DNA from: Notospermus geniculatus
Lineage: Eukaryota > Nemertea > Pilidiophora > Heteronemertea > Lineidae
Assembly: GCA_002633025.1 (NCBI GenBank)
Contig: NMRB01001051.1
Coordinates: 27,897-91,896, forward strand
Direction: 5' to 3'
DNA length: 64,000 nucleotides
Below the pieces are notes generated by a model. The model had not been told where the DNA came from, ran no database searches, and saw nothing but the letters and a program-made list of their open reading frames with translations. Made by a program: the position numbers and the translations under genes. How positions within the stretch are numbered: the first letter of the stretch is position 1; every line of letters starts with the position of its first letter. Positions 39,801 to 48,095 of this stretch are shown piece by piece.

Positions 39801-41865
39801 TCCCTAAGCACGCCTCGAGGAAGGACAAAAATGAAGGAACGACTGTTAATAGATCAGAATGGAGTTCCTTTGATTTTGTCAAAGACATGCTATGATATCT
39901 TTTCAGGACTACTCCGGTATCTACAGGATAGAACTCATCCCCTGTACTGTGTCCCCTACACAAGTCTACACCACAGCGGCTGAAGTAAATCTTCATTGTA
40001 CCCCACACAAAATACAGGAGTAAGTCATATCTGCTTTGTTTTGAACATATTGGGCCGATTTCACAAAGGCTGTTTGAGACTTAGACGCGTGTAACTTCGC
40101 CAAATGCATGGTGGAAGTGTGTGCATTTAGTGAAGTTACATGTGTCTAAGTCATAATCGCGTGATGACCACCCTTTTAGAATACGGCCCATTGTATTTAT
40201 TTTGGTGATAGCTTTCCTCTTTTGAACTGTCCACATATATTCAACATCATTCTCTTCATTTTTAGCTTCAGTGTGCCAATCTCCTACCAGCAGACGTTGA
40301 GACCGGTCCCCGTCACCTATTCCCTTGACACAGAGTTCCACCTCCATAACAATGAAAAGATATTCCTAATGAATCCTAAAGGTGGCTCGCTGGATCTCGA
40401 AGAAATGGATTACACTGGGAAATTTACGGAGGGCCAGTTGGTGTATGGGCGTGTTCTATGGCATCCTAATCAGGACCTTGATAAAGCTTATAAACTCAGG
40501 ATTGAGAAGGTCTTTCTCTGTACTGGTAAGTGTCGTAGGGCCTAGTGTCACACCCAGGGTCTTCACAAACGCTCCACTCCTCACATTAAGGGAGGGATAT
40601 GACTGCAGGCATAAATGACCCAAGATTCTCAGGATGCATTGCATCATGGAAATTCACAGCTGTTTATTCTTCATCCTTCTGTGTCTTTAAATTCAGGTCG
40701 TGAAGGTTACATACCCACTTATGATCCCTCTGGCAAACTGTACAATGAAGGGCCACAGTATGGATGCATCCAACCGAATAGCAACCTGCGATACAGATTT
40801 CTCATAATCGTAAGTAAAGATTACGAGGGGACATATATATTCTGTGTGAACTATTGCTTGGTCTGCATAACTCAATTGGTGTTATTTCAATGTTTTCCTT
40901 GATTTCTGAGTGTGGTCGAGTCATCTTGATAAATACATTGTATCTTTCAGGATCGTGGGGACCCACATGTGGCTGATTTGTCCTTTGCCAACATTCAATT
41001 CGATGCCAAACTTGTCTTTCAAATCCCGGAGTTTTCCATCATAGAAGAAATGCCTGGGGTTGATGGGTTTACATTTAAAGCTGACCCTCTGTTCAAGGTG
41101 AGTAGGCCTACACACTCATCGAAAACTCCTGAGGATCACAAGTGCTACGCAATATTCTTGTGAATTTGTAGTTTAATACCGGTACATGTTTTTTGGTGTG
41201 ATGGCAGTTTTGTGACTTGTGAAAATCTTTTTGGCATCCAAATCAGACTGGAAAAGAACGTTAATCGCAAAATTTCACTCTGTTCATCCAATTTCACATG
41301 TATTTTTTAGGTACAATCCGGCAACCAGTGGTTCATCCAGGTTATCTATCAGATCGGTTCTGCACAGAGGCTAAATCGGTACCAGAGAAGTTTAGATCGC
41401 TCCAAACGGGCAGCAAAAGATCCAGGTCATGTTGAGAATATCATTCAAAATGGAACAAATATAAAATTACTTAGACTATTTTCAAATAAGATTGAAAGAG
41501 CCACGGACAGTGAGACACCTCAGTTATCAAATTGGGGTGTCTATGTGGCAATCATTCTCGTTTTCGTTGTGCTAGGTGTTCTATCAGGTGGACTAGTTTT
41601 CTTTATAAGAAAAAGGCGGCGACACAAGCCCACTGTGGAAACACGGGTTGTGAATAACGACTTATTCGGTAGGGTGGGAAAAAATAGTAACGTTGAAATA
41701 TATGCATCGTTAAAAAAAGATATACGTACGAAAACAATCAATTATAATAGCGCATTAAGTTTACAAAATATCACACAAAAAGTTGTCGATAAGGGTTTGC
41801 GGAGTATGAACTGTAGCCGGGAGGACTATCTGGACGAGGGGAATGCTGATGAGACAGCAGTATGA
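15281..41865 (+). CDS. FRAS1: FRAS1-type extracellular matrix protein (whole gene, 5' exon missing)
   Basis: Forty-six exons with GT/AG borders and compatible phases are visible, counting one of the two copies of the exon near 19901. They total 9,432 nt, about 3,143 residues ending at TGA 41863-41865. Order: six VWC modules, about eleven CSPG repeats, five Calx-beta domains, a conserved region, RSKR, transmembrane helix, tail. That is FRAS1 architecture without the furin-like repeats, and it explains a length below the roughly 4,000 residues of vertebrate FRAS1. By family knowledge the product is a basement-membrane protein of the Fraser complex, shed from the cell surface by proprotein convertases. 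FREM proteins share the CSPG and Calx-beta parts but lack VWC modules, so FRAS1 is the best call. The signal peptide exon was not found. Exon details are in the block entries. Confidence 0.88.
15531..15800. mobile_element. Poly-G/C element in VWC intron
   Basis: Left GGGGGCAAGGGGGGCAGGAG and right GTGCCCCCCCCTAAATATT with TTTCTGGCGGAAACCCTG resemble the ends of a short GC-homopolymer element. The phrase CTGGCGGAAAC recurs in complement-like context near 37970. Open frames across it on both strands are artefacts. Confidence 0.45.
16307..16585. mobile_element. CAGTACRTTGCACAATTGACC MITE, copy 1
   Basis: Ends TACAGTACATTGCACAATTG and the complement of TACAGTACGTTGCACAATTG are flanked by TA, a Tc1/mariner-like target. 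The GC-rich interior has alternating CGCGTAC and GACGTCACGC phrases. Related copies: 27644-27770 (right part missing) and 47396-47678 (copy B only). Confidence 0.8.
16748..17124. mobile_element. GAGGAACCSG element, copy 1
   Basis: Inverted ends GAGGAACCCGCG and CCGGTTCCTC enclose a non-coding interior with AATGACGTCG and CGACCGAA phrases. A copy in opposite orientation lies at 34510-34877 in an intron of copy A. Confidence 0.7.
19074..28405 (+). CDS. FRAS1: FRAS1-type gene: CSPG-repeat exons (single-copy part)
   Basis: Exons: 19074-19247, 19901-20248 (repeated at 20951-21298), 21743-21921, 22073-22204, 22627-22882, 23496-23759, 24038-24247, 24404-24587, 24745-24907, 25279-25411, 25752-25939, 26804-27037, 27433-27613, 27829-28011, 28286-28405. 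They encode CSPG (NG2) repeats 1-8. Recurring marks are a turn such as DPDTG or DVDSDDS, then PPSHG-, SPVHG- or TPMIG-like motifs, then FTVVITDG, FLFYVTDG or TLTATDG, then PVDN, LTND or VDDE at the boundary. CSPG repeats are cadherin-like beta-sandwich units of large surface proteins. Coding starts directly in this region after the VWC exons, leaving no space for furin-like repeats. The last exon ends in phase 1, compatible with the first exon of either downstream copy. Confidence 0.87.
19485..20367. repeat. 883-bp direct duplication carrying a CSPG exon, unit 1
   Basis: This unit matches 20535-21417 at a constant offset of 1,050 bases, with a few substitutions such as codons GAA to CAG and CAA to AAA in the exon. 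The second unit begins one base after an N (20534). After 20367 the two units diverge; unit 2 carries a small inverted-repeat element instead. The arrangement is that expected where two allelic contigs were joined end to end, though a real exon duplication would stay in frame (348 bp, phase 1 to phase 1). Confidence 0.85.
20535..21417. repeat. 883-bp direct duplication, unit 2 (exon 20951-21298)
   Basis: Second unit of the pair described at 19485. Its exon 20951-21298 has intact acceptor and donor and an open frame. Only one of the two exons should be counted until the join is tested. Confidence 0.85.
21439..21692. mobile_element. AGCCTAGTTCATACTTCGAC MITE
   Basis: Near-perfect inverted ends of about 34 bp (AGCCTAGTTCATACTTCGAC and complement) are flanked by TA on both sides. 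It lies in the intron after exon 20951-21298 and is missing at the matching place after exon 19901-20248. Confidence 0.8.
22242..22277. repeat. Short perfect hairpin in CSPG intron
   Basis: GACCCCTGTAAAA and its complement TTTTACAGGGGTC are separated by a few bases. It is a short intronic stem with no evident role. Confidence 0.7.
22950..23154. mobile_element. GTGACCCTCCACAGC MITE, copy 2
   Basis: Same ends and internal phrases as the copy at 10316, here in a CSPG intron. Confidence 0.85.
23301..23454. mobile_element. GGCCCGTAC hairpin MITE
   Basis: Arms of about 60 bp are almost fully complementary, including AAGATTATCTTGAACTCAGG on the left. The trinucleotide TCA flanks both ends. A 3-bp target and GGCC-type ends fit a PIF/Harbinger-derived element. 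Confidence 0.75.
25970..26350 (-). mobile_element. Two 5S-like SINE fragments in CSPG intron
   Basis: On the minus strand, two related segments (about 25970-26080 and 26235-26350) contain GGCCTAGTGGTT, resembling a tRNA A box. Next comes a stretch like the 5S rRNA internal promoter: ATGTTAAGCAACGT, then GTGGATGGGTGACC in the better copy. They look like SINEs of the 5S-derived (SINE3/Deu) kind. The two fragments are direct repeats of each other. Confidence 0.5.
26441..26720. mobile_element. MITE with perfect 29-bp ends and GCGTAACTCGC interior
   Basis: TACAGTACAGGTCACAATTG begins a 29-bp end that is perfectly repeated in complement at 26692-26720. The interior is built from many degenerate copies of GCGTAACTCGC and TTACGCGTAAC on both strands. 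TA flanks suggest a Tc1/mariner-type target. The ends resemble those of the family at 16307 but are distinct. Confidence 0.85.
27644..27770. mobile_element. CAGTACGTTGCACAATTGACC MITE, copy 2 (truncated)
   Basis: The left end and about 100 bp match the copy at 16307. The right end is reduced to TACTGTA. Confidence 0.65.
28791..29329. mobile_element. ACCGTATTTTTCGGACTATA element (copy A only)
   Basis: Inverted ends TACCGTATTTTTCGGACTAT and the complement of TACCGTATTTTCCTGACTAT, with several internal GGTGCGCCTTATA repeats. Ends of this kind are seen in dispersed DNA elements of many animals. Copy B lacks it at the corresponding place (about 45340). Confidence 0.8.
29380..32433 (+). CDS. FRAS1: Copy A: CSPG repeats 9-11 exons
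   Basis: Exons: 29380-29559, 29686-29810, 30099-30239, 30861-31350, 32210-32433. They complete the CSPG series: one repeat from PPKILANNPLTVKEGG to INISPVDD, the next from VTIKGLKVQEG to IDITPLDD, then a last one reaching TFYIRWSL. The final exon opens the first Calx-beta domain with VNISEVQRLVQVPVIRTG. All junctions are in phase and the frame is open. The 490-bp exon is the largest of the CSPG part and spans parts of two repeats. Confidence 0.9.
30448..30714. mobile_element. AGCCCCACTGTATTGAAT MITE, copy 2 (copy A only)
   Basis: Perfect 18-bp inverted ends. TTAA follows the right end (30715-30718), but the left TTAA is not preserved. Opposite orientation to the copy at 3846. Absent from copy B. 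Confidence 0.8.
31404..31815. mobile_element. Nested inverted-repeat elements (copy A only)
   Basis: An outer imperfect palindrome (TGGGAGATTTTACTGCC on the left, the complement of TGGGAGACCTTACTGCC on the right) encloses an inner element at 31547-31748. The inner arms are nearly perfect at about 42 bp and begin AAAGGGGCTGTTCGTTTT. One element appears to have inserted into another. Confidence 0.6.
31924..32145. mobile_element. GGGGCCGTTCAC MITE with TTA target (copy A only)
   Basis: Inverted ends of about 42 bp (GGGGCCGTTCACAATTATCA and complement) are flanked by TTA at 31921-31923 and 32146-32148. A 3-bp TTA target with GGGCC-type ends fits PIF/Harbinger derivatives. The element sits 60 bp upstream of an exon. 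Confidence 0.85.
32571..37324 (+). CDS. FRAS1: Copy A: five Calx-beta domain exons
   Basis: Exons: 32571-32910, 33410-33579, 33678-33801, 34230-34441, 34913-35060, 35191-35396, 35558-35714, 36381-36581, 37143-37324. Five Calx-beta domains follow one another. Each has an entry strand (for example QFEIPEYKVSEAAKKVEVSV), a CYT- or CST-like strand, and an acidic turn such as VNDDAVFEEPENF, IIDDSLYETDEEF, ILDDDASTRLEYNE or IVDDNIYEPEEKF. The fifth instead reads HNAMAEWHETF at that position. Calx-beta domains often bind calcium through such acidic loops, so the fifth may have lost this. Five Calx-beta domains before the membrane region match FRAS1 and FREM2. Confidence 0.92.
32950..32990. repeat. 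GT and TTTG microsatellite in Calx-beta intron
   Basis: GTGTGTGTG followed by TTTG repeats. It is present in copy B near 48615-48650 with a different length. Confidence 0.8.
33958..34151. mobile_element. AGATCTGTGCACTTCTGCCG MITE (in both copies)
   Basis: Inverted arms of about 60 bp. The same element is present, more diverged at its left end, in copy B (about 49619-49818), so the insertion predates the separation of the two copies. Confidence 0.8.
34510..34877. mobile_element. GAGGAACCSG element, copy 2 (copy A only)
   Basis: Same family as 16748-17124, in opposite orientation. Copy B has a different insertion in this intron. Confidence 0.7.
35760..36185. mobile_element. CCGAATCAGTTAATGTCG element with 8-bp target duplication (copy A only)
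   Basis: Inverted ends with long inner matching (CCTGGGTATAACAGAAATAT and complement) are flanked by GTTTGTAG at 35752-35759 and 36186-36193. Copy B has a single GTTTGTAG with no insertion (about 51330), so this is a proven insertion into a known empty site. An 8-bp target fits the hAT superfamily. A second copy lies at 57888-58310. Confidence 0.92.
36630..36872. repeat. GAGGACAC element with a 22-bp tandem array (copy A only)
   Basis: After a segment resembling the pogo-like ends seen at 52934 comes an array of about four 22-bp units built on CTACATGTATAGCAGAGGTGTC (about 36784-36872). The array is missing in copy B. Confidence 0.7.
36878..37082. mobile_element. TTAA-flanked MITE, AGGASCACGGTATTG ends
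   Basis: TTAA at 36874-36877 and 37083-37086 flanks inverted ends AGGAGCACGGTATTG and CAATACCGTGGTCCT. Copy B keeps most of it (about 51940-52142) but with an altered left end. Confidence 0.75.
37335..37480. mobile_element. Poly-C element directly after an exon
   Basis: Starting just past the donor at 37325, this matches the element at 1666 (TCTTCTGCCCCCCCCAG, GCTTTTGCCCCCCAGG). In copy B the same place is cut short by an N at 52469, probably because the homopolymers defeated assembly. Confidence 0.65.
37657..41865 (+). CDS. FRAS1: Copy A: C-terminal region, membrane anchor and PDZ-ligand tail
   Basis: Exons: 37657-37740, 38133-39180, 39340-39500, 39907-40019, 40266-40525, 40697-40809, 40951-41097, 41311-41865. 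The 1,048-bp exon encodes the conserved region after the Calx-beta domains. The last exon holds a furin-type site RSKR (41398-41409), a spacer, a transmembrane helix (VYVAIILVFVVLGVLSGG) followed by RKRRRHK as stop-transfer, and a short tail ending DETAV. ETAV fits a class I PDZ ligand (S/T-x-V). In vertebrates the FRAS1 and FREM2 tails bind the PDZ protein GRIP1 and the ectodomain is released by proprotein convertases; both features appear kept here. Stop TGA at 41863-41865. Confidence 0.92.
39640..39835 (-). mobile_element. tRNA-derived SINE (copy A only)
   Basis: On the minus strand, GGCCTAGTGGTTAAAGCG resembles a tRNA A box and GGGTTCAAGTCC a B box about 60 bases on (39763 down to 39670). 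The acceptor ends do not pair, so this is not a functional tRNA gene. It is missing from the matching intron of copy B. Confidence 0.6.
40052..40189. mobile_element. GGGCCGTATTCA-type MITE (copy A only)
   Basis: Inverted arms include GACTTAGACGC and GTGTCTAAGTC. ATT flanks both ends. The same family is at 46020-46117 in copy B, at a different place in the gene. Confidence 0.75.
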
Positions 41866-42297
41866 GAGAAATATTTATTACAAGTCTGATGTCTTTCATA
41901 ACTTGTTTTATAACCATGAGAAATGGAGGAGGTGCTTTCTATTGAGTGCTCTCTCTCATGAAGGGATTTTATCCCTATTTTGGCTCGCGGTGTGTGTGCC
42001 CAGTTTCAAGTACACCGCTATGCTAAGTAACTGACGGGTGTGCCAATCCCTTCAAACACGACTTGAGCCTCATCAAAAATATCTAATTTTTGGCCTCGTC
42101 TGATACTCTGCTCAAAGCTACTCTTGATCATCCCTCAGAATGTTTGAGTTCTTCAAACCTATATGGTTATGGAACTGGATGATCGTGTTTTAAGCGATCT
42201 GACGTTTTTAGTCAGTGGAAGATGTTTTGATGCAGTCATTTATAAGCTCATAAAAAGTTGAAGCTGCTGAAGAATATTCAGCCTACCACTGGCACTC

Positions 42298-42328
42298 AAC
42301 ATCATATACATGTAGTATATGATGTTGA
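42298..42328. repeat. Perfect palindrome in the 3'UTR
   Basis: CAACATCATATACAT is mirrored by ATGTATATGATGTTG-like sequence around TGTAG, giving a strong stem. Copy B keeps it (about 57690-57723) after a short local duplication. Confidence 0.7.
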
Positions 42329-42716
42329 TCATATACAAGGAGGTGTTTGTCCTGAATCAGATTGAATACTGGATATCAGTGTATCATTATTTATACAATT
42401 TCCCTGGTGCAGGGATGATAATGGATAAATTTTCTTATTGCCATAGTGTCAGGCGTGTCAGCCTGTAGTTTGACTTACTGTTGGGGTACCAGTATGCTCA
42501 TTTGACATTGTATCGAAGTGAGAAGAGTGAAATTTGGCATCATTGTTCTCTCTAGCGTTCATTTACAAGAATAGTTCCGTACCGGTACTTCTAGCTCAGC
42601 TCTGTCATATGGAAATTTGTTTTAAGCTCAAAGGTTGAATTAGTTGACACGCACTGACACTGTTGTGTAGAATGTATGAAATTAAAGTATTCTGGCTTTC
42701 AAAGCTGACGACAAAT

Positions 42717-42914
42717 GTGACCCTCCACAGCAAAACCAGTCGCATGTCGCTCTTAGCTTGGCAGGTTAAGACCAAATGTTTGTCACTTTCAATACTGTCT
42801 GCCTGTTATGAAATCTGAAATAATCTATTTCGTCCATTCTCTTCTGGTGTCATCTTAGTTCATTGCGGCTCACCTTCTGAGTGACATGCGACTGGTTTTG
42901 CTGTGGACAGTCAC
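42717..42914. mobile_element. GTGACCCTCCACAGC MITE, copy 3 (copy A only)
   Basis: Flanked by ACAAAT on both sides. Copy B has the uninterrupted sequence GACAAATAAATAT near 59808, an empty site. Confidence 0.88.
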
Positions 42915-44184
42915 AAATAAATATCTCAGGGAAAATTTCTGTTGTGTTTGAGAGAGGACGAGATCAAGAAGCAAGTAGAAAGAAGGGTATTAAAGTCATG
43001 GAGAGGTAGGGACCTGTATGATAATCACTACTGGTACATGTGTAGGGGTACAATTTGTCATACACAAATGACTTGGATGTTTTCATAGAACAGAAGTGTT
43101 GAATAGACATGGAATTAAGACTCAGTAGAAAAAGATGTTATAGCAGAATGGCCTACCGTGTTGGCACCAATAACTCAGGCTGTCTTCAGTCTTGGTATCA
43201 GGTTCTGGGTGCGAGATCGTCGGGAGAGGGTAGGGTGGAGGTCTGTCCTGCTCGAGTGTTGCGAGCTGTCTGCCCAGTCTAGCTCCTCAGTCAACGTCCT
43301 CCACACAGTCATGTGCGTCTGTCAATGGTGTCAGATTACAACAATTAGGCCCGACCCAGGATTACACAGAACTATTTACCAGGTACAATGTATAGCCAGC
43401 TCCTACAATGTTTTTATGCATTGATTGCATCAGTTGGTCAGTAGACAGATTTGATGCAGGCCAGCATCCCGTTGAACGTTCATACTCCTATTACCGGTAT
43501 TTCTAACTTTGCGTTTTGACCCTCAGTATTGTGCTGCACTTGAAGTCATTGTACGTGTATTGCCCTGTGCATATTTTATATGAACATAATGCATGTGACA
43601 TTTCCTGCAATCTTTCTGCAGGCTTTGATTGTCAGTTTATTAACATTGTAGCAACATGTAATGAATGCATCCGGGTTGTGTGGTCCAAATAAACAAGCTA
43701 TTAGTACATGTATCTCTCTTTCCGTCTGAATCCCATATTAAACTGTAAATTCTAATGCTAATGCTCGATGAAGTGAGATCCTCATGATGATATGGTACTC
43801 TTGACTGCTTGGGGTGTTTGTTGGTAATGATGTCAAGATAGAGGCTAAAACATAGAATAATCACTGCCACCCTTATATTGGTGTAAAAATCTTGCCAGGT
43901 CGGATATCAGAATACCGGTACTAAAACAGCTGTCTTGAATGCCTTCATGGTATAGTTATCCCCTTCTTGACATATCTGTTGTTGGCCTGACATTTTATCT
44001 ATGCTCTCAAGAACGACAGACGGACATGGAAGTGACCCAGGGCCTTTACTGTTCAAGGTGCCTGGTATTCTCGATCTTGAAGAAATCATGTGTCTCGCAA
44101 CACCATGCGTGCAAGCTAGGGAGCTATGCTAAGAGGACCATTCTTCAGAATGGGTAGGCCTACTTGTCTCAAGCAAGTCATTTT

Positions 44185-44592
44185 GGGCTGTATTTACGAA
44201 GCGCGATTAGGCCAACACGCATGTAACTTCATAGTTACATGTATTCAGGTTAAGGGCCTAGAAAACCATTGTCTTGCTACCTTGTACGCGCTTGATCGGC
44301 AGCGTTTAAACGCAGGATAATCTCCCGTGGTTAACTTTCCTTTGTCTAGCTGTAGGAGGACAAAAGAAGAATTTAAACAACCTACAGGCCTTGTTTAGAG
44401 TTATTCAACTCTTTTCTTCGAGCCTCATGCACGTAAACGCAGGAATGTTAACCGTGTGTGGTTATACTGTGGGTAAATACTGCCGATCGAGGAGCGTACA
44501 AGGTAGTAACACAACGGTTTTCTAGGCCCTTAACAGGAATAACTATAAATTTACACGCGTGTTGGCCTAATCGCGCTTCGTAAATACGGCCC
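44185..44592. mobile_element. GGGCTGTATTTACGAAGC MITE (copy A only)
   Basis: Long inverted ends (GGGCTGTATTTACGAAGCGC and complement) are flanked by TTT. Copy B reads straight through at about 61130 (CATTTTGAGTTTC), an empty site. A 3-bp target fits PIF/Harbinger. Confidence 0.88.
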
Positions 44593-44901
44593 TTTGAGTT
44601 TCATGTTCTGCTCCGACTGTTAACAGGCATAACTGAAATCTTCATCAGATCAAGGAATGTTTATAGCCTCTATGTGGAGTTGTTCTTGGACATCAGGTCA
44701 TGACATTCATGTCCCTTTGTATACCGGTAGTTTGATAATGATAGACCTTCTTTTGCTACCTTTTAGAATATTTTCAGTATTTGTAACAATAATCGATGAT
44801 GAGTATTGAATGAAGATCAAAGACAGTTATACTTTGTATATTATGTAACCTGAACTCCTGTGTATGGTTTGTTTGTTCATACACATTTTTTATTTAAATT
44901 C

Positions 44902-44907
44902 AATAAA
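44902..44907 (+). promoter_or_regulatory. Polyadenylation signal AATAAA, copy A
   Basis: AATAAA in an AT-rich context about 30 bases before a likely cleavage region. Conserved in copy B at 61446-61451. Confidence 0.6.
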
Positions 44908-44960
44908 CTTTTATATACTTTATTACAGAATCACCATGGCATTGTTTTTTTTCTTGTCAT

Positions 44961-45216
44961 AAAGGAGCTGGACGTCCAAATTGTAAACACTTGCTCACTG
45001 GTTCTCTATCCACGCGACACCTGCGGTACAGCCATCTATTGTCGGTGATATGTACTGACGTGAATATCGTGAGTAAGTTGCATTGGACCGGGCACCAGTG
45101 TAACGATCACGGGGCGCTACTGGTGCTGCCACCTTCACGAAGGAATAAAACTAGTTTGCTGGCCAATGTTTGTAAACAAACCAGTTTGTTTACAACTTGG
45201 CCGTCGAGCTCCTTTA
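44961..45216. mobile_element. Inverted-repeat element at the A/B junction
   Basis: Ends AAAGGAGCTGGACGTCC and the complement of AAAGGAGCTCGACGGCC bracket the only sequence between the end of copy A and the start of copy B. The right flank reads TTAA; the left flank reads ATAA instead, as if the breakpoint fell at the element's left end. Confidence 0.75.
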
Positions 45217-45359
45217 ACTAAAAACGTGTATTTTATTGTTTATCATGTAAAGTGAAAGTAACTACCTCTCCTGTGCGTGATTTAAACTTTTTTGGTCTAC
45301 TTTGCATATTGCATTTTGTGTTGCTTCCCTAGTGTTCACGAGACACCGTTAACTTTCAG

Positions 45360-48095
45360 AGGACAAAGTTCCACCAAAGATCCTTGCAAATAATCCGTTG
45401 ACTGTAAAGGAAGGGGGTAAAGAAATGATCTCAACTGACTACCTCTCAGCAACGGATGTTGATTCCGAACCCTCCAAACTACACTTTACTGTGGACACCC
45501 CTCCAACATATGGACACCTTGAACTTGTAGACGCACCTGGTAAGGAATTGTTACTCACGCGTTGTCACATCAAAAAAACTTTGAAGATCATCCACAATTC
45601 CGTAGCTCTCTTTGTTAAATCGTACAATTTTTTGATGTTCAAATTTTCAGGAGTACCCCTGTCTGAGTTTTCCCAGGGAGACGTGGCGGCCTCATCTTTG
45701 TTCTATGTCCACACCAGTGAACTGGAGGAATTCATGGACAGGTTCATCTTTTCCGTCTCAGATGGGACAAATACTGTAAGTTTCGTCATGTTACCTGTAC
45801 AGAAAACGTCTTGGAATTGTCTTTCTATTCTGGCATTTTGTGCAGTGAGTGTTGGCCTAACATATTGCTTGAAGTTGTGTGTCCAGCTAAGACGTAATTG
45901 TGTTGTGGGATCTTGACTTGCTGGACCATAGTTTTAAGCACTTGTGTGTCGGTGATCCAAATGCCACATGATTTATTGAAAGTTCCCTTCCACAAGGAGA
46001 AGACACTATGGGCCGTATTCATAAAGGGTGTTTAAGACTTAGACGCATTTCGTCAAATGCATGGTGGAAGTGTGTGCATTTAGTGAAGTTACAAGCGTCT
46101 AAGTCTTATTATGGCCCCACTTTTTCGGAACATGGATAGAATTGGACCTTAATGGGATGTGTTTTTCCACTTTACAGATAACTCTGTCATTCATGATCAA
46201 CATTAGCCCAGTGGACGATTCCATTCCGGTGGTGACAATCAAAGGCTTGAAGGTCCAGGAGGGCATCAGGAGAACTATCACTGAGTTTGACCTCAAAGCT
46301 GTGGATATGGATACATCGGTGAGTTCTGCAGGCAGGGGAAGTCTTGGCAAGTAGAGACTCCATGTTACATGTAGTTGGGAGTCACACCTGCTGTGCTCCT
46401 CTCATGGCCTGTGGGTTGCAAATGGTGTTGACACGGTTGCAGTCTGCATTTTAATGTTAAAGTTAAAGTTTGGATTTATAGTCTGATATCAACAACGGAA
46501 GGCCAAGAGGTGTCATTCGACTTAACACCTGATGAAGACACAGTAAGTGTCGAAAGCTTGTATCGGGTCTTCGGACCAATAAACAGTTGATCTTCAACAA
46601 GGTGTCGCACTCATTTTCTATGGATTTCAACAATTAGATCAACACGGCAACCTACTACCTATCCGACTTAACACTTTAAAAGCAGCAGGCATACAACATT
46701 TTTCAATGGACTTTGATGACAAAGAATCTCACAGTGTTTTCTCATCAGCTGTTGCCCGTCTGCTCCTGATCAGGTTGAGAATCTCTGGTCATTCATCAGC
46801 ATTTCTCCTTTATTTCCATTGCAGGACCAACAAGTGCTGTTCACAGTAGTAGAAGCACCAGTTCATGGAAGACTCCAACTCCTTTCTGGAACCACTTACA
46901 TGCCCGCCAACCAATTCACCATGGAAAACATCTTCAATGGCCTCCTTAGCTACAACCACGATGGCACAGAATCAGTCACAGATAGCTTCACCTTTGTTGT
47001 AACAGACGGCACTCATAAACAATTCATGGTGTCCGACAAAAAGGGATACTACGTGATCTCTGACCCATTGCAGTTTCCAATCGACATTACCCCTCTAGAT
47101 GATGGTACTCCATTGATTGTAACCAATATCGGTATCAGCTATCTGACCTATATTAATGGACGGCCGTCGAATATGATTAGACGGAGCGAGTTGGAAGCGG
47201 CCGATATCGACACGGCAGATCATAATTTGGTGTTCGAAGTGACGATTCCTCCGGAATATGGCCAGTTGGAGAACGCGACAAAGCCTGGAGTTGCTATTCA
47301 TGAATTCACTCAAGGTAAAGAACATTCATTAAAGTCTAAGACCTGCTGACCTTTGACCTCTAGTACACTGAAATGGTCATTGTTTGATCATTGAATACAG
47401 TATGTTGCACAATTGACCTCCCTTCTGCACCGCACACCATCCGCGTACCACATGCGCGTACCGTAGGCCTACTCGTATCTTCCACAGACGTCGTGCGCCA
47501 TCATGGAAGGCACGCAGTGAAGACGTAACGTCATTCGCCCATGGTGCATGGACGTCACGCAGAAGAGACGCGTGACGCACCTGTACCATACGCAATGAAC
47601 TGAAGCGTATCTTCCATGCGACGTACATGTAGGCAGAAGGTACGCGGATAAAGGTAGTCAATTGTGCAACGTACTGTATGTATTAAACAAATGATTCTCT
47701 GCACTCACTCCATTTGTCCAACAGAAAACATCACTTCAAATTCAGAATGATGAATACATCATGCTCATTGTATTTGCTACATTACGTGTTGTCAAAAATA
47801 GATTAGAGAATCATCTCGTATCTATTTTTGCTGTTGCCTAATACATTGCCAATCATTTTTTCCTCGTCTAGCTGATATCAACAAGGGTTACATCCAATAC
47901 GTCCTGACCAATGACACCTATGCTACTCAGGATTGTTTTGTCTTTGACCTAATGGACACCAAACCAAACACTCTGACAGGCATCACGTTCTACATCAGAT
48001 GGTCATTGGTCAGTTTCCAGTCTGCGTCCGTCAATATCTCTGAGGTACAGAGACTTGTCCAGGTGCCAATCATCCGAACAGGGAACTTGAAACAG
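45360..48095 (+). CDS. FRAS1: Copy B: CSPG repeats 9-11 exons
   Basis: Exons: 45360-45539, 45651-45775, 46178-46318, 46825-47314, 47872-48095. Differences from copy A include LLF to LHF, ITQ to ITL, DTP to DTS, IVS to IVT, LSG to LTG and VPV to VPI. Confidence 0.9.

Larger units (their letters stand above)
41866..44930 (+). other. Copy A 3' untranslated region
   Basis: Follows the stop codon without any further exon. AATAAA at 44902-44907 precedes the end of homology with copy B. It carries a palindrome (about 42298-42328), a GTGACCCTCCACAGC MITE (42717-42914) and a GGGCTGTATTTACGAAGC MITE (44185-44592). An earlier AATAAA near 43687 could give a shorter transcript. Confidence 0.65.
28428..44960. 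repeat. Large duplication, copy A (16.5 kb)
   Basis: Matches 45217-61509. Contains the last 22 exons and the 3'UTR of the FRAS1-type gene. Homology starts in the intron after exon 28286-28405 and ends at TTCTTGTCAT just past the polyadenylation region. Exons are nearly identical; introns are similar but carry copy-specific insertions. Confidence 0.93.
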
